From Dendrocalamus latiflorus (taxonomy: Eukaryota > Streptophyta > Magnoliopsida > Poales > Poaceae), in the NCBI GenBank assembly GCA_017311315.1, contig CM029610.1, positions 5,947,126-6,011,125 on the forward strand: DNA of 64,000 nucleotides, in the 5' to 3' direction. Positions within the stretch are counted from its first letter, which is position 1, and the number at the start of each line of letters is the position of its first letter. Made by a program: the position numbers and the translations under genes. Below are positions 36,637 to 47,048 of the stretch, in pieces. The notes under the pieces were generated by a model that saw only the letters and a list, made by a program, of their open reading frames with translations, ran no database searches and was not told the DNA's origin.

Positions 36637-37155
36637 ACTCCATATAACACTATAAGCTTTGCTTAGATATTCGTCCAGTATCTCAAGCTCTGAAGTTAGA
36701 TATTTAACCCCCTTAACTTTACAATCCAGTTCAAATAACACCGTGACCTAATTTCGCAAGGTAGTATTGACTACGTGGCTCGATGAAGTGTGCAGTTTTG
36801 CTACGTAGAATGACACGTTGTCCAAATTGGGTCAATGACATGTGGGGTCCACAAGGGTTTCTCTCCCACCAACTCCCAGTGGTGCTTTCATGGCTACCGC
36901 CCCCTGTAGTTCCCTCCCTCTCTATTTCGATCTGGAAGAGAAGATCCTATGGGCCCACCGATCATTTATCTAAATTTGACCAGTGTGTCATCATATATGG
37001 TAAAACTTTCAGCTCATCGTGTTACGCGGGTAATACCATCATCCGAAACCAGGCTAGGGTGTTATTTGAATTGGATTGCAAAGTTCGGTGAGGTCAAATA
37101 TCCGGTTTCATAGTAGGGTGTTATTTGAAGTAAAGTTCAGAGTATTATATGGACT
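36637..37155. mobile_element. long-TIR non-autonomous element
   Basis: The ends are ACTCCATATAACACT and, from the right, AGTCCATATAATACT. Similarity continues inward for about 110 bp (TTACAATCCAGTTCAAATAA versus, from the right, TTGCAATCCAATTCAAATAA). Long inverted ends of this kind suggest a Mutator-like relative. No coding region and no clear target duplication. Confidence 0.65.
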
Positions 37156-37636
37156 TTTTCCTGTTTAAATATAAGCCATTATTAAGTGTCGATTTTGAAA
37201 TATACACCATAAAACTTTGCCTTCAAGATATACCAATGCTAATTTACAGAATTTGAAACCATGCCATTATAAACTTTTTAAGACTGTAATACTCGTCCTC
37301 CTCCTTTTCCCTCCTTACTCCTCCGAACAAATTGATCAATAACAAGAGAAGGAAAGAAAGAGAAAGAACTACTCTTCAAATCCATGCACATGCTCGTAGC
37401 CTCAATCTCATATGTATCATCCCTCCTCTTCCTTCTTACAAGAGACGCAGCAACAGCCAAGCTTGCGTCAGCCGAGCCACCAACAGGCACCTAGGGCCGA
37501 ATTGGCTCCCCTTTCATCGTCTTCTTGCTAGCACTGAGCGCGGGTGGTGCGGACGCCACGGCTTGAGCCGAACAGATCGAACGGTAGCAATACCTCTCGA
37601 CGGAGTAAACGCAAGTCGCTGGTAGGTGCGCAACAC

Positions 37637-38458
37637 TGTTAGCCTAGTTGATGTTTACATCACGTTGAAGCTTGGATCTTAGTAGTTGTAGCTTGTTTAC
37701 AATTTCATTGTGGTTTACGACCACACAGCTGGTTATGATGACTCCTTACTGCTGTGCACGTACTTGTAACCGAGTAATGACCACTCTGGCTTATGACTGC
37801 GTCTTCTCGACTAGCTCGTACTCGTAGCCTCCTTGCTGCTGTGTATGTACTCGTAACCGAGTAACGACTACTCCGACTTTATGACTGTGTCTTCCCGATC
37901 AGCTCGTACTTGTAGCCTTGTTACGACTAGTACGTCCTCATAACGATCACGCCTTCTCTATTGTGTACGTGTTTGTAGCTTTTCCTTGATAAGATTTACT
38001 ACCATGCTCCCATTACGCTTTGCACGTCCTTGTAACCAAGTTATGAGTACTCAATACTTCGACTACAAAGTCCAATGCCTTCAACCACGACCACTTTTGC
38101 CACCTCTTGAGTACTCCTGTACTCGTTACTTTCGAGCACTCTTGGTTCTCGAGGATTTCGAGCACTCAATAAAGCACGCGAACACATATTGTTTTCCTGG
38201 GAGCCAAAGCATTTCTGTTTTTCTCTTCCTTTTCTCTCCCTCAACTTCTCGATCACAACTGATCACTCTTGTTCGCTTCTTTATCGTTTAAATTGCTCTT
38301 CTACTTATAATCAACATATTGACTACAAAACAAATTCTACCACCGACTCGTTTTCTTACTCCATCCTCTACCTGTATACTTGTATACGGACACAACTTGT
38401 ACACGTCTAACTGACTCGGATACTAGTAGGAACAAAGGAAATAAGATTATTTGCAACA
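37637..38458 (-). repeat. 3' LTR of the small LTR element
   Basis: 822 bp. It is longer than its partner because of about 340 bp with tandem copies of a CGTAACCGAGTAA-containing unit (about 37767 and 37854). The rest aligns with 39183-39644. Confidence 0.75.
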
Positions 38459-39159
38459 ATCACCCCCTTAATCTTGTTTCTTCACATTGATCACACCGAT
38501 CTTCTCTTTTATCTTTTATAACTTGATTATGTCGATCTTCTCTCATCTCCCATCCTTTTCTTGCATTTCCGTGCGTCATTCCTTCCTAGGTGGACACCAT
38601 CCTACAGCATGCGCTTGCTCCATCATGAACCTTGCACAAACTAACGTTTGCCGTGTCTCACACTTGGACTGAGCTCATCCTCCTTTGCACGATTGTCTGG
38701 GTTGGAGCACCTGCTCCCATAGCGGTCTTGGATTTGCCGTTACCCGAGCCTTCCACTCTCTTCGTCTCCCACTGTTGCCGCACTGGCATCCACACCTACC
38801 CGCTCTTCCTCCACTAGCGTTGCGGGTGACATCTTCCTCTCGAGCGTGGGACTGCTGCATGCTCGTGGGACCTTCCTCTTCCTTTTGCGTGCCTGTGGGA
38901 CTTGTCGCCTTGTGGTCCCGAGCCATTGTGATTTGCCCCAACTACACGCATGTGAACATGCGTGCCTGCAAGTGCTCTCGAGCCACTACTTATTGTGCCT
39001 GACACATGCATGCGGGGCCTGCCTGGACTGCTGCTTTTCCACGCCGCATACAGCGAAGTTTTTCCTTGCTCGAAGATTTTCTTTTGCTGTCTCCCACAGG
39101 GATGCATCATCCTTCTCCTTCAGTGAGACCTGCTGGTCCCCGTGATGTGCTGATACCAC

Positions 39160-39644
39160 TGTTAGCTTTGACCACGCAACCTTCGACCACGCTCCCATTG
39201 CGCTTTGCACGTACTCATAACCGAGTTATGAGTACTTGATACTTTGACTGCAAACACCAGCGCCTTCGACCACGACCACTTTGCTGCCTCTTCGAGTACT
39301 CCTGTACTCATTACCTTCGAGCACCCTTGGTTCTCGATGATTTCAAGCACTCAATAAAGCATGTAAACATAGATTGTTTTCCCGGTTGCCAAAGCACTTC
39401 CGCTTTTCTCTTCTTTTTCTCTCCCTCAACTTCTTGATCACAAATGACTGCTCTTGTTCACTTCTTTCTCGTTTACATTGCTTTGCAACTTATACTCAAT
39501 ATACTGACTACAAAACAGACTCTACCACTGACTCGTTTTCTTATTCTATCCTCTACTCGTATACTTGTATATAGACACAACTCGTACACGTCAAACCAAG
39601 TCAGATACTACTAGCAACAAAGGAAACAAGATTATTTTCCAACA
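39160..39644 (-). repeat. 5' LTR of the small LTR element
   Basis: 485 bp, lacking the tandem CGTAACCGAGTAA region of the partner LTR. Roughly one base in eight differs between the alignable parts, which makes this an old insertion. Confidence 0.75.
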
Positions 39645-39980
39645 AACATGATGCCAATGGTGGTACCGACAATGCCGGTGGAGACGTTGACCCGGTTGCT
39701 ACTGGTCGCTTTGATGTTGAGCATGTAGGGCCCGTCGGTGCCTATGTGTAGAAGGGATTGCTGGCTATCTCGAGGGACTCTATGGAGAAGAATTGCAAGA
39801 CAAGCAGCATACCATCGAGCCGAGGAGGGGAAGAAATGAGGAGGGGTGTATGGTCTTAAAAGGTTTATAATGGTATATTTTCAATTTCCACAAGTTAATA
39901 GTGATATATATTAAAGTTGGAACTGAACTTTATAGTGGTATATTTCAAAACTAACAACTTAGCAGCGTCGTATATATAAA

Positions 39981-40792
39981 GAACTCCTTTTTTAAAGTTG
40001 TTACGGAAAAGTGATTGCGGATAATTCAACAGCTTGATCGATAAATTGGATTAAAGTTAGACAATTTCTGAAATCCGACTGTAGTTCCTTCCGCATTTCC
40101 ACTAATTTATTTAGTTATTTGAAACAGAGCAATACCTTTGTGTTGTAATTTACTTTAATAAAAAAAGCAGCTAGCTAAACACCAAAAATATCTAAAATAG
40201 CTTCTACCAACGGAGTTTAATGCCAAATAGAACCTAAGCGAGGTTATGTGCCTAATGTAGAGAGACTGTTTGCGAAGCCGTACATGCTAGTAGTCACTGT
40301 ACTCCACGTCTAGTTAATGCGTGAATTAGGAGGAGATGTGAAGGAAGGAGTCACCGTTTCACGGTTGCCGTGGAGCCGTGGAGGGCAGCAAGTGCAGTTA
40401 AGCACGGCGAACAGTGAACTGGAACCGCGTGCGTAATCGCGGGAGGGATTCGCGTGCCGGCCGGCCGGCCGGTCCCCGCGCGGCGCGGCGCGGCGCGACC
40501 AGAGGAGACCGACGAGACGAGACGGCGGCATGGGATGGAACCAGAGGCCAGCGCACGTACGCATGCATTTACTTGGGATCGCACGGACGGTGCGCGTCCT
40601 TGTGAGCGCCACCAACCGAACTTCAATTCCAGTCGTGCCTGTGGCGTACTCGTACCACGCATCATTGCATTTGCATCTGCTAGCCACAAGGTTACAGGTG
40701 AGCTATGTATGCTGATATGCTCCCAAGTGTGACCAAACCTACCGCTCCTCGAATGGGTAAATATATCATGTGTAAAATCCGAGGGTAAAAAT
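39981..40792. other. intergenic with GC palindromes
   Basis: No gene. A stacked GCCGGCCGGCCGGCCGG run and a GGCGCGGCGCGGCGCG run lie at 40457-40497. The small plus and minus frames around them are not convincing. Confidence 0.35.
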
Positions 40793-41219
40793 TGTTAGAA
40801 TGATCTCAGCAGGGCATTTGGCCCAACGGCCAAATACCCTCCCCTTGCTCGCGCCCTGATCGGGGGCGCCCAGCCCAATAGGCTGGTGGGCCCCTGTCCC
40901 CAGCGCCATATAAAAGAGAGGTGGGGGCCGGGGCGGCACGCACGACGAGGTTCACCGTGCCGCCGCCAGACCCACCGACAAACCCTAAGCCGATCCAAGA
41001 GGGGGGCGCTGCAGCGACGGGAAGCTCCACCATCGCCATCTCTGTCACCGGTTCTGCACCGCCGCCACCGTCTTCATCCTCCCCGACCACTTCACCGACG
41101 ATGGCCGGTTCTTCCTCCCATGCTTCCGACGGTTAGTACTGCCCCTCTCTCTCTCCCTCTCTCTCTCCCTCTCTCTCTCCCTCAGATCTAGAACCCCAGA
41201 TGCAAAGATAGCTCCAACA
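40793..41219 (+). repeat. 5' LTR of Copia element 1
   Basis: 427 bp, TGTTAG...CCAACA. A TATA box (CATATAAAAG, 40907-40916) sits in mid-LTR. Three CTCTCTCTCCCT units lie near the 3' end. The one difference from the 3' LTR is C versus G in CCTGTCCCCAGC (about 40899). Confidence 0.97.
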
Positions 41220-41220
41220 A

Positions 41221-41232
41221 TGGTATCAGAGC
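41221..41232 (+). promoter_or_regulatory. primer binding site, tRNA-Met type
   Basis: TGGTATCAGAGC, two bases after the LTR, is the standard complement of the 3' end of initiator tRNA-Met used by plant Copia elements. Confidence 0.92.
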
Positions 41233-42549
41233 GGGAAGAGTCCCTTGATCCCGAACCCTAATGGAATCCCCAAATGATGGATCGGCAAACAAACAAAAAA
41301 AAAAAAGGAAAGGGGGGGTCGGGCTTTCCTGTCGGAGACCGCCGGGAGCCGCCACCGCTCCGCTCCGAGTAGCCCGCCGTGCGCCGCGCCTCCGCGCGGG
41401 CGCCGCCTTGCCGCCGGCTCGGGCCGCCGCTTGGGGCCGGCCGGCCGCCGCCGCCGCGCAGCAGCCCAGCGCGCCGTGCACTGCCGCCTCCCGCGCTCTG
41501 GGCCGCCGGCCGCCGCGCCGTTGCCGCCGTCCCGCGCGAGCACCCGCCTGCCGCTCCGCCCCGCGCCGCCTCAGCTCCCTCCCGATCCGGTTTTTTCGGT
41601 GGGGAAATGGGTTAGGGTTTTGGGGAAGCCGGCGCCGTGTTTTTTTTTTGTCCGGGCGGAAATCCCTCCGAGCCGTCCGATCCTGAAGGGCGGCCGTGAT
41701 CGGGCGGGGGGTATGATGGGCCGAAGTGCTTTTGGGCCCGCGTGGGAGAAAGAGGCCGCGATCGCGGTGGCCGGTTGGGCCGCCGTGGGCCATTTTGGCA
41801 ATTTGCACAGTAACTCCCGAAAATGAGTTTTATTGATTTACAGAAGCAATATTGAGTGAATTTAATTGAAAAGTGAACCAAAATTTCTGGAAATTTTTGC
41901 ACCAACGTGTTAATTTTTCCAGAGATTGATGAGTACAGTAATGGAGCTTCTGAATGTGAATTATTTTAGAATAATTTCATGTTATATTTTTTTTTCAGTA
42001 GCACCTTAATTGTTAATTTGGCTAATTTTGCTAAATTGAATCTGTCAAAAATTGAACCAACGGGATATTTTTGACAGAATAGAAAAGTATAGAAGATGCT
42101 TCTGAAAAATAGATAATTTATTGTTTCCGCTGCAAAAGTTAATGTTAATTGTTTTCATTATTGAATTCGAACCAACGGGAGAATTTAATTTTGAAAAATA
42201 GAGATAATTTCCAGAGATTTATGATATTGTTATTTTCTGACCAACGTTGATAATAACAGTATTATAAATTTTTAATTGATGTTTTATGCATTATTTCTAT
42301 TTCTGCCCAACGGTGATATAGATTTAATGCATAGATAAAATTGATTCAAATTGTATGTCGTATTTTGACCAATGTTGGAAATAAGGCATATAATTTTGCT
42401 GTTAACAGTATTATAGTTTCAATTGATGATTTTATGCATTATTTCTATTTCTACCCAACGGTGATGTAGATTTAATGTGTAAACAACTGTATGTTTTAAT
42501 TTTAACCAACGTTGAAACCAAGGCATGCAGTTGTTGTTATTATGTTTAA
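41233..42549 (+). other. untranslated leader of Copia element 1
   Basis: 1.3 kb without a supported gene. The first 550 bp are very GC-rich and give overlapping chance frames on both strands. The rest is AT-rich and carries a CCAACG motif (one copy CCAATG) at about 41903, 42056, 42174, 42241, 42307, 42369, 42455 and 42506, plus a ~148-bp imperfect tandem duplication at 42260-42530. Confidence 0.75.
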
Positions 42550-43165
42550 TTGTTCTCATTGTATATGAATTGTGTCGCCACACCGTGTCCCACAGAGCCT
42601 GTGGCACCGGTGAGGGATGAAAATGAGGTTGATGCTGTTTGGCAGACCAGACAGAGGGACTATGCTCCCATAAAAATATCATATGATCTTGATCATAAAA
42701 AGTGGGTCACTGCCAACAAGAAATATTTGGCTGTGATAAAGAACACGATTAAGCCTGCAATTGTGGGCTCAATCGCAGAGTGTGACACTGTCACAGAGTA
42801 CCTTGAGAAAATAAAGAGTCAGTTTACTGGCTCTTCAAAGACTTATACTACACAGCTGATTAAGCAGCTTGTGACAGAAAGGTACTCTGGTTGTGGCAGT
42901 GGCATAAGAGAGCACATTTAGAATGAGCAACTTGGCATCTAAACTTAAACCGATGGATTTGGCTCTCAAGGATGAGTTCCTTATTCATTTGTTTTTTGCT
43001 TCTTTGCCAAAAGAGTTTGACACTTTTGTTGTCAACTATAATATGCAGCCCGAGAAATGGGATTTGGAAAAGTGCATAGCTATGTGCGTGCAAGAGGAAG
43101 AAAGAATCAAATCCTCACATGGTGGTTCTGTGAACTATGTGAGGGATAACAAGAAAAAGAATTGA
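42550..43165 (+). pseudogene. broken gag of Copia element 1
   Basis: Two frames make up one Gag-like (UBN2-type) capsid region. The first (42550-42921) has KKWVTANKKYLAVIKNTIKP and LIKQLVTERYSG. The second (42923-43165) has LASKLKPMDLALKDEF and FASLPKEFDTFVVNYNMQPE. The break lies at about 42916-42922 and fits a small deletion. The frame stops at 43165, just before the point where the zinc-knuckle (CCHC) and protease would be expected; neither motif exists anywhere in the element. It would have packaged element RNA in cytoplasmic particles. Confidence 0.88.
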
Positions 43166-43196
43166 TTGCAATTTTGGAAATGGCAAGTGTGAAATA

Positions 43197-46181
43197 ATGT
43201 TTAATAAAGAATGTGTTGGTCTTGCCATTTTACAGAACGAGCTTTATTTGTTGTCATTATGTGATGATGTGAATGTCGTATGCGATAATGAGAACGTTGC
43301 GTGCGAGAAAGTGATTGAATCCTCGTCTACGAATGTAAACAGAAAACGAAAGAGAACTCTAGATGAGTCGTCGAAATTATGGCACTGTCGTTTAGGCCAT
43401 ATTTCGAGGGGGAGAATAGAAAGACTAGTAAAGAATGATATTCTTCCTCTATTAGAGTTCTCAGACTTAGAACAATGCAGAGAATGCATTAAAGGAAAAT
43501 ATGTAAAGAAAATAAAGAAAGACGCTAAAAGAAGCACAGGAGTTCTACAAATTATTCACACAGATATTTGTGGTCCTTTTCCTGTGAAAAGTGTGGATGG
43601 ATATGACTCGTTCATAACATTCACAGATGATTACTCCCGTTATGGATATATTTATCCAATCAAAGAAATAAATGAAGCCTTGGATAAATTCAAGATATTT
43701 AAGGCTGAAATTGAAAACCAACACGATTTAAAGATTAAGATAGTCCGATCTGATCGTGGGGGGGAGTACTACGGTCGACATACCCCATATGGACAAGTTC
43801 CTGAACCTTTTGCGAGGTTTTTACAGGAAAATGGAATAGTGGCCCAGTATTCTATGCCGGGCGAACCTCAGCAAAATGGAGTAGCTGAAAGACGCAACCG
43901 TACCCTGATGGATATGGTGCGAAGTATGATGAGCTACTCCACACTCCCATTGAGCTTATGTATGGAGACGTTGAAAACCGCCATTCATATTCTCAACAGA
44001 GTGCCTAGTAAGTCGGTGCCCAAAACACCGTACGAGTTGTGGACAGGAAGAGTTCCCTCACTAAACCACTTACGTGTGTGGGGGAGTCCTGCTGAGGCTA
44101 AAGTATTTAACCCAAACCTTGGGAAACTTGATCCCAAAACAGTAAGTTGCCATTTCATTGGCTACCCTGAAAAGTCAAAAGGTTATCGTTTCTACTGTCC
44201 AGACAGATATACAAAGTTTGTAGAAACGAGACACGCTGTCTTCTTAGAGGATGAAATGATGAGGGGGAGCATGGTAGCTCGAGAAATTGACCTTGAAGAG
44301 AAGCGGGTGTATGCGCCCACTCCGATGATTCAAGAGCCATTCTTCACACTACCTGCTGTCGCTGCACCGACGGTGCAAGACACTGTGGTGCCAGCATCTG
44401 CTATTGTTCCTCCTGTGGCAACAATGAATGAGAATGAAGAACCAGTTCTTCAGGATCATATAGAACCAATTGCCACAGATGAGGGGGAGCAACAGCAGCC
44501 TCAAACAGTAGATGTACCAAATGAGGAGGCCCCGAGGAGGTCCCAAAGAGTAAGAAGATCAGCTATTTCTGATGATTATCAGATTTATCATACAGAGGAA
44601 TTTCAAATGGAGGATGATCCCACCTCATTTGAAGAAGCCATGAGAAGCGAAAATTCCTCAAAATGGCTTGATGCCATGGAAGAGGAAATGAGGTCCATGA
44701 AGACTAATAAAGTCTGGGACTTGGAAATTATTCCTAAAGGAGCCAAAACAGTAGGCTGTAAATGGGTCTACAAGACAAAGCTTGACTCTCAAGGGAATAT
44801 AGAAAGATACAAAGCGCGACTTGTGGCGAAAGGCTTTACGCAAAGAGAAGGGATTGATTACAATGAGACATTCTCTCCAGTCTCATGTAAAGATACCTTC
44901 AGAATCATAATGGCATTAGTAGCACATTATGATTTAGAGTTACATCAGATGGATGTAAAGACGGCATTTCTTAATGGGGATTTGGAGGAAAATGTTTACA
45001 TGGCACAACCGAAAGGTTTTGTCGTGGAAGGAAATGAAAGAATGGGATGCCGCCTAAAGAAATCAATTTATGGGTTAAAGCAGGCTTCAAGACAGTGGTA
45101 CTTGAAGTTTGACAGTACAATAAGAAAATTTGGGTTTAAAGAGAATGTTGAGGACAACTGCGTTTATGCAAAGTTTAAAGATGGGAAGTTCATCTTCCTA
45201 ATCCTGTATGTGGATGATATCCTACTAGCTAGTAGTGATGTTAGTCTACTACTGGAAACAAAGAAGTTTTTGTCCTCAAACTTCGATATGAAAGACCTTG
45301 GTGAAGCTTCATTCGTTCTAGGGATCGAAATTCACCGAGATAGAAACAAAGGGGTATTGGGACTGTCACAAAATGCATACATAGAGAAAGTCTTAAAGAA
45401 ATTTGGTATGCATAAATGTAGTCCATCACCTGCACCTATAGTCAAGGGCGACAGATATGGGGATTTTCAATGCCCCAGGAACCAGTATGAGCTCGATCAA
45501 ATGAAAGCGGTTCCATATGCTTCAGCTGTCGGAAGCTTACAGTATGCTCAAGTGTGCACACGCCCTGACTTAACATTAGTTACCGGGTTACTTGGCAGAT
45601 TCCAGAGCAATCCTGGAATAGAACATTGGAAATTGATAAAGAAAGTCTTGCGTTATTTGCAAGGAACAAAAGGCCTCATGATGACATACAGAAGATCAGA
45701 TTCACTCCATATAGTGGGGTATACGGATTCTGATTTTGCGGGAGATGATAGAAAGTCTACACCCGGATATGTGTTCACTCTCGCTAAAGGAGCTATATCG
45801 TGGAAAAGCTCAAAACAAACCGTCACTACATCGTCCACAATGTATGCCGAGTTTGTAGCATGTTATGAGGCTACGGGGCAGGTGAACTGGCTAAAGAAGT
45901 TCATACCCGGTTTAAAAGTGGTTGACGACATCAATAGACCACTTAAGTTGTACTGCGATAATGAACCCGCAGTAACGTATGCCCACAACAATAAGTCAAG
46001 TGGTGCTGCCAAACACATTGACATAAAGTACTATGTTGTGAAAGATAAAGTTCGGGATCAAATTATAAGTCTTGAGCACATAAGTACCGCAAAGATGTTA
46101 GCGGATCCGCTTACTAAAGGCTTACCACCCAACGTGTTCAGAGAACATGTAGCCGGCATGGGTTTAAGGGAAAGCCTATGA
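43197..46181 (+). CDS. Copia integrase / reverse transcriptase / RNase H
   Basis: An uninterrupted 994-codon frame. The GAG-pre-integrase zinc motif begins at WHCRLGH (62-68). The integrase core acidic residues are D123 (HTDICGP), D186 (SDRGGEY) and E231 (QQNGVAER). Reverse transcriptase has LVAKGFTQREGIDY, MDVKTAFLNGDL and YVDD at 671-674. RNase H has D844 (YTDSDFAGD) and ends LADPLTKGLP. The frame is open upstream of the first ATG and enters from a deletion junction near 43160, where gag and pol are out of phase. Coding potential is intact from integrase on, but with no protease or fused gag upstream expression is doubtful. The minus-strand frames here are shadows. Confidence 0.95.
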   Translation: MFNKECVGLAILQNELYLLSLCDDVNVVCDNENVACEKVIESSSTNVNRKRKRTLDESSKLWHCRLGHISRGRIERLVKNDILPLLEFSDLEQCRECIKGKYVKKIKKDAKRSTGVLQIIHTDICGPFPVKSVDGYDSFITFTDDYSRYGYIYPIKEINEALDKFKIFKAEIENQHDLKIKIVRSDRGGEYYGRHTPYGQVPEPFARFLQENGIVAQYSMPGEPQQNGVAERRNRTLMDMVRSMMSYSTLPLSLCMETLKTAIHILNRVPSKSVPKTPYELWTGRVPSLNHLRVWGSPAEAKVFNPNLGKLDPKTVSCHFIGYPEKSKGYRFYCPDRYTKFVETRHAVFLEDEMMRGSMVAREIDLEEKRVYAPTPMIQEPFFTLPAVAAPTVQDTVVPASAIVPPVATMNENEEPVLQDHIEPIATDEGEQQQPQTVDVPNEEAPRRSQRVRRSAISDDYQIYHTEEFQMEDDPTSFEEAMRSENSSKWLDAMEEEMRSMKTNKVWDLEIIPKGAKTVGCKWVYKTKLDSQGNIERYKARLVAKGFTQREGIDYNETFSPVSCKDTFRIIMALVAHYDLELHQMDVKTAFLNGDLEENVYMAQPKGFVVEGNERMGCRLKKSIYGLKQASRQWYLKFDSTIRKFGFKENVEDNCVYAKFKDGKFIFLILYVDDILLASSDVSLLLETKKFLSSNFDMKDLGEASFVLGIEIHRDRNKGVLGLSQNAYIEKVLKKFGMHKCSPSPAPIVKGDRYGDFQCPRNQYELDQMKAVPYASAVGSLQYAQVCTRPDLTLVTGLLGRFQSNPGIEHWKLIKKVLRYLQGTKGLMMTYRRSDSLHIVGYTDSDFAGDDRKSTPGYVFTLAKGAISWKSSKQTVTTSSTMYAEFVACYEATGQVNWLKKFIPGLKVVDDINRPLKLYCDNEPAVTYAHNNKSSGAAKHIDIKYYVVKDKVRDQIISLEHISTAKMLADPLTKGLPPNVFREHVAGMGLRESL

Positions 46182-46360
46182 TTCCTGGACTAAAAGATGG
46201 CCCAAAAGTTTAAAGTAACTATTTCAGAACAGAGAGGTGTATTGTAGCTGTTGAATCTATCGGCGTTTGACCGTGACGATGAGACATGTTCTATGCACTA
46301 ATCTATGATGGAATGTGTAAAGTCAAAAAGTAATTAAAGATAAAGTATAGATTGAGATCA

Positions 46361-46370
46361 AGGGGGAGAA
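46361..46370 (+). promoter_or_regulatory. polypurine tract of Copia element 1
   Basis: AGGGGGAGAA lies immediately before the 3' LTR, the site where plus-strand DNA synthesis would be primed. Confidence 0.9.
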
Positions 46371-46797
46371 TGTTAGAATGATCTCAGCAGGGCATTTGGC
46401 CCAACGGCCAAATACCCTCCCCTTGCTCGCGCCCTGATCGGGGGCGCCCAGCCCAATAGGCTGGTGGGCCCCTGTCGCCAGCGCCATATAAAAGAGAGGT
46501 GGGGGCCGGGGCGGCACGCACGACGAGGTTCACCGTGCCGCCGCCAGACCCACCGACAAACCCTAAGCCGATCCAAGAGGGGGGCGCTGCAGCGACGGGA
46601 AGCTCCACCATCGCCATCTCTGTCACCGGTTCTGCACCGCCGCCACCGTCTTCATCCTCCCCGACCACTTCACCGACGATGGCCGGTTCTTCCTCCCATG
46701 CTTCCGACGGTTAGTACTGCCCCTCTCTCTCTCCCTCTCTCTCTCCCTCTCTCTCTCCCTCAGATCTAGAACCCCAGATGCAAAGATAGCTCCAACA
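46371..46797 (+). repeat. 3' LTR of Copia element 1
   Basis: 427 bp, with one base different from the 5' LTR. Followed by the AAAAT target duplication. Confidence 0.97.
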
Positions 46798-47048
46798 AAA
46801 ATAACCCTCAAAACATGTGTAAAATGCGAAGATTCATGATCAAATTTGATTATTTTTATCTATACATTTTGAGACGATAGCGAACTATGGAGATACCGAT
46901 ACGGACTGTTCATACGATTTTGGATACTAAAAACCGTTTGAAGAATCGAATTTAAGAAGTTTTACCATTTATTTTAACTTTCAGAAAAAATTAAAAACCA
47001 AAAGCCAAAAAAAAAAACAAATTCAAGCTTCAATTCAAGGGTGATTTA
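46798..47048. other. intergenic
   Basis: Resumes the sequence interrupted by Copia element 1. The part 46870-47010 resembles 22780-22935 (see there). Confidence 0.4.

Larger units (their letters stand above)
37637..39644 (-). mobile_element. small coding-less LTR retrotransposon (TRIM/LARD-like)
   Basis: Two similar direct repeats, 37637-38458 and 39160-39644, both begin TGTTAG on the plus strand and end in CAACA. Read on the minus strand they run TGTTG...CTAACA. Just inside the right one, the minus strand shows TGGTATCAGCAC, a tRNA-Met type primer site (39148-39158). Just inside the left one is a purine tract AAGGGGGTGAT (38459-38469). Flanks AACAC and AACAT differ at one base, so they are probably a decayed 5-bp target duplication. 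The 701-bp interior encodes no gag or polymerase, so any movement would need another element's proteins. Confidence 0.8.
37168..39980. mobile_element. Mutator-like element carrying an inserted LTR element
   Basis: The left 125 bp (for example GATTTTGAAATATACACC, GCCATTATAAACTTTTTAAG) reappears inverted at about 39855-39980 (CTTAAAAGGTTTATAATGGT, GGTATATTTCAAAACTAAC). These are long inverted ends. Removing the LTR element at 37637-39644 leaves about 800 bp, partly GC-rich and possibly captured host sequence (37300-37636 and 39645-39850). No transposase. Confidence 0.6.
40793..46797 (+). mobile_element. Ty1/Copia LTR retrotransposon, young, internally deleted
   Basis: Full-length insertion of 6005 bp flanked by AAAAT duplications (40788-40792, 46798-46802). 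The order LTR, tRNA-Met primer site, long leader, gag, integrase, reverse transcriptase, RNase H, purine tract, LTR is that of Copia (integrase before reverse transcriptase). The LTRs differ at one of 427 bases, which with the usual grass LTR rate (1.3e-8 per site per year) means roughly 0.1 million years. Gag has a frame break and the nucleocapsid/protease segment is missing, so this copy cannot be autonomous. Confidence 0.97.

Noticed and set aside
40806..41191. Small frames repeated exactly at 46384-46769
   Set aside because: They are the two LTR copies of one retrotransposon, not duplicated genes.
41188..41826. Long overlapping frames on both strands in the Copia 1 leader
   Set aside because: Alanine/arginine/proline-rich frames in five phases, caused by very high GC; they are part of the untranslated leader.
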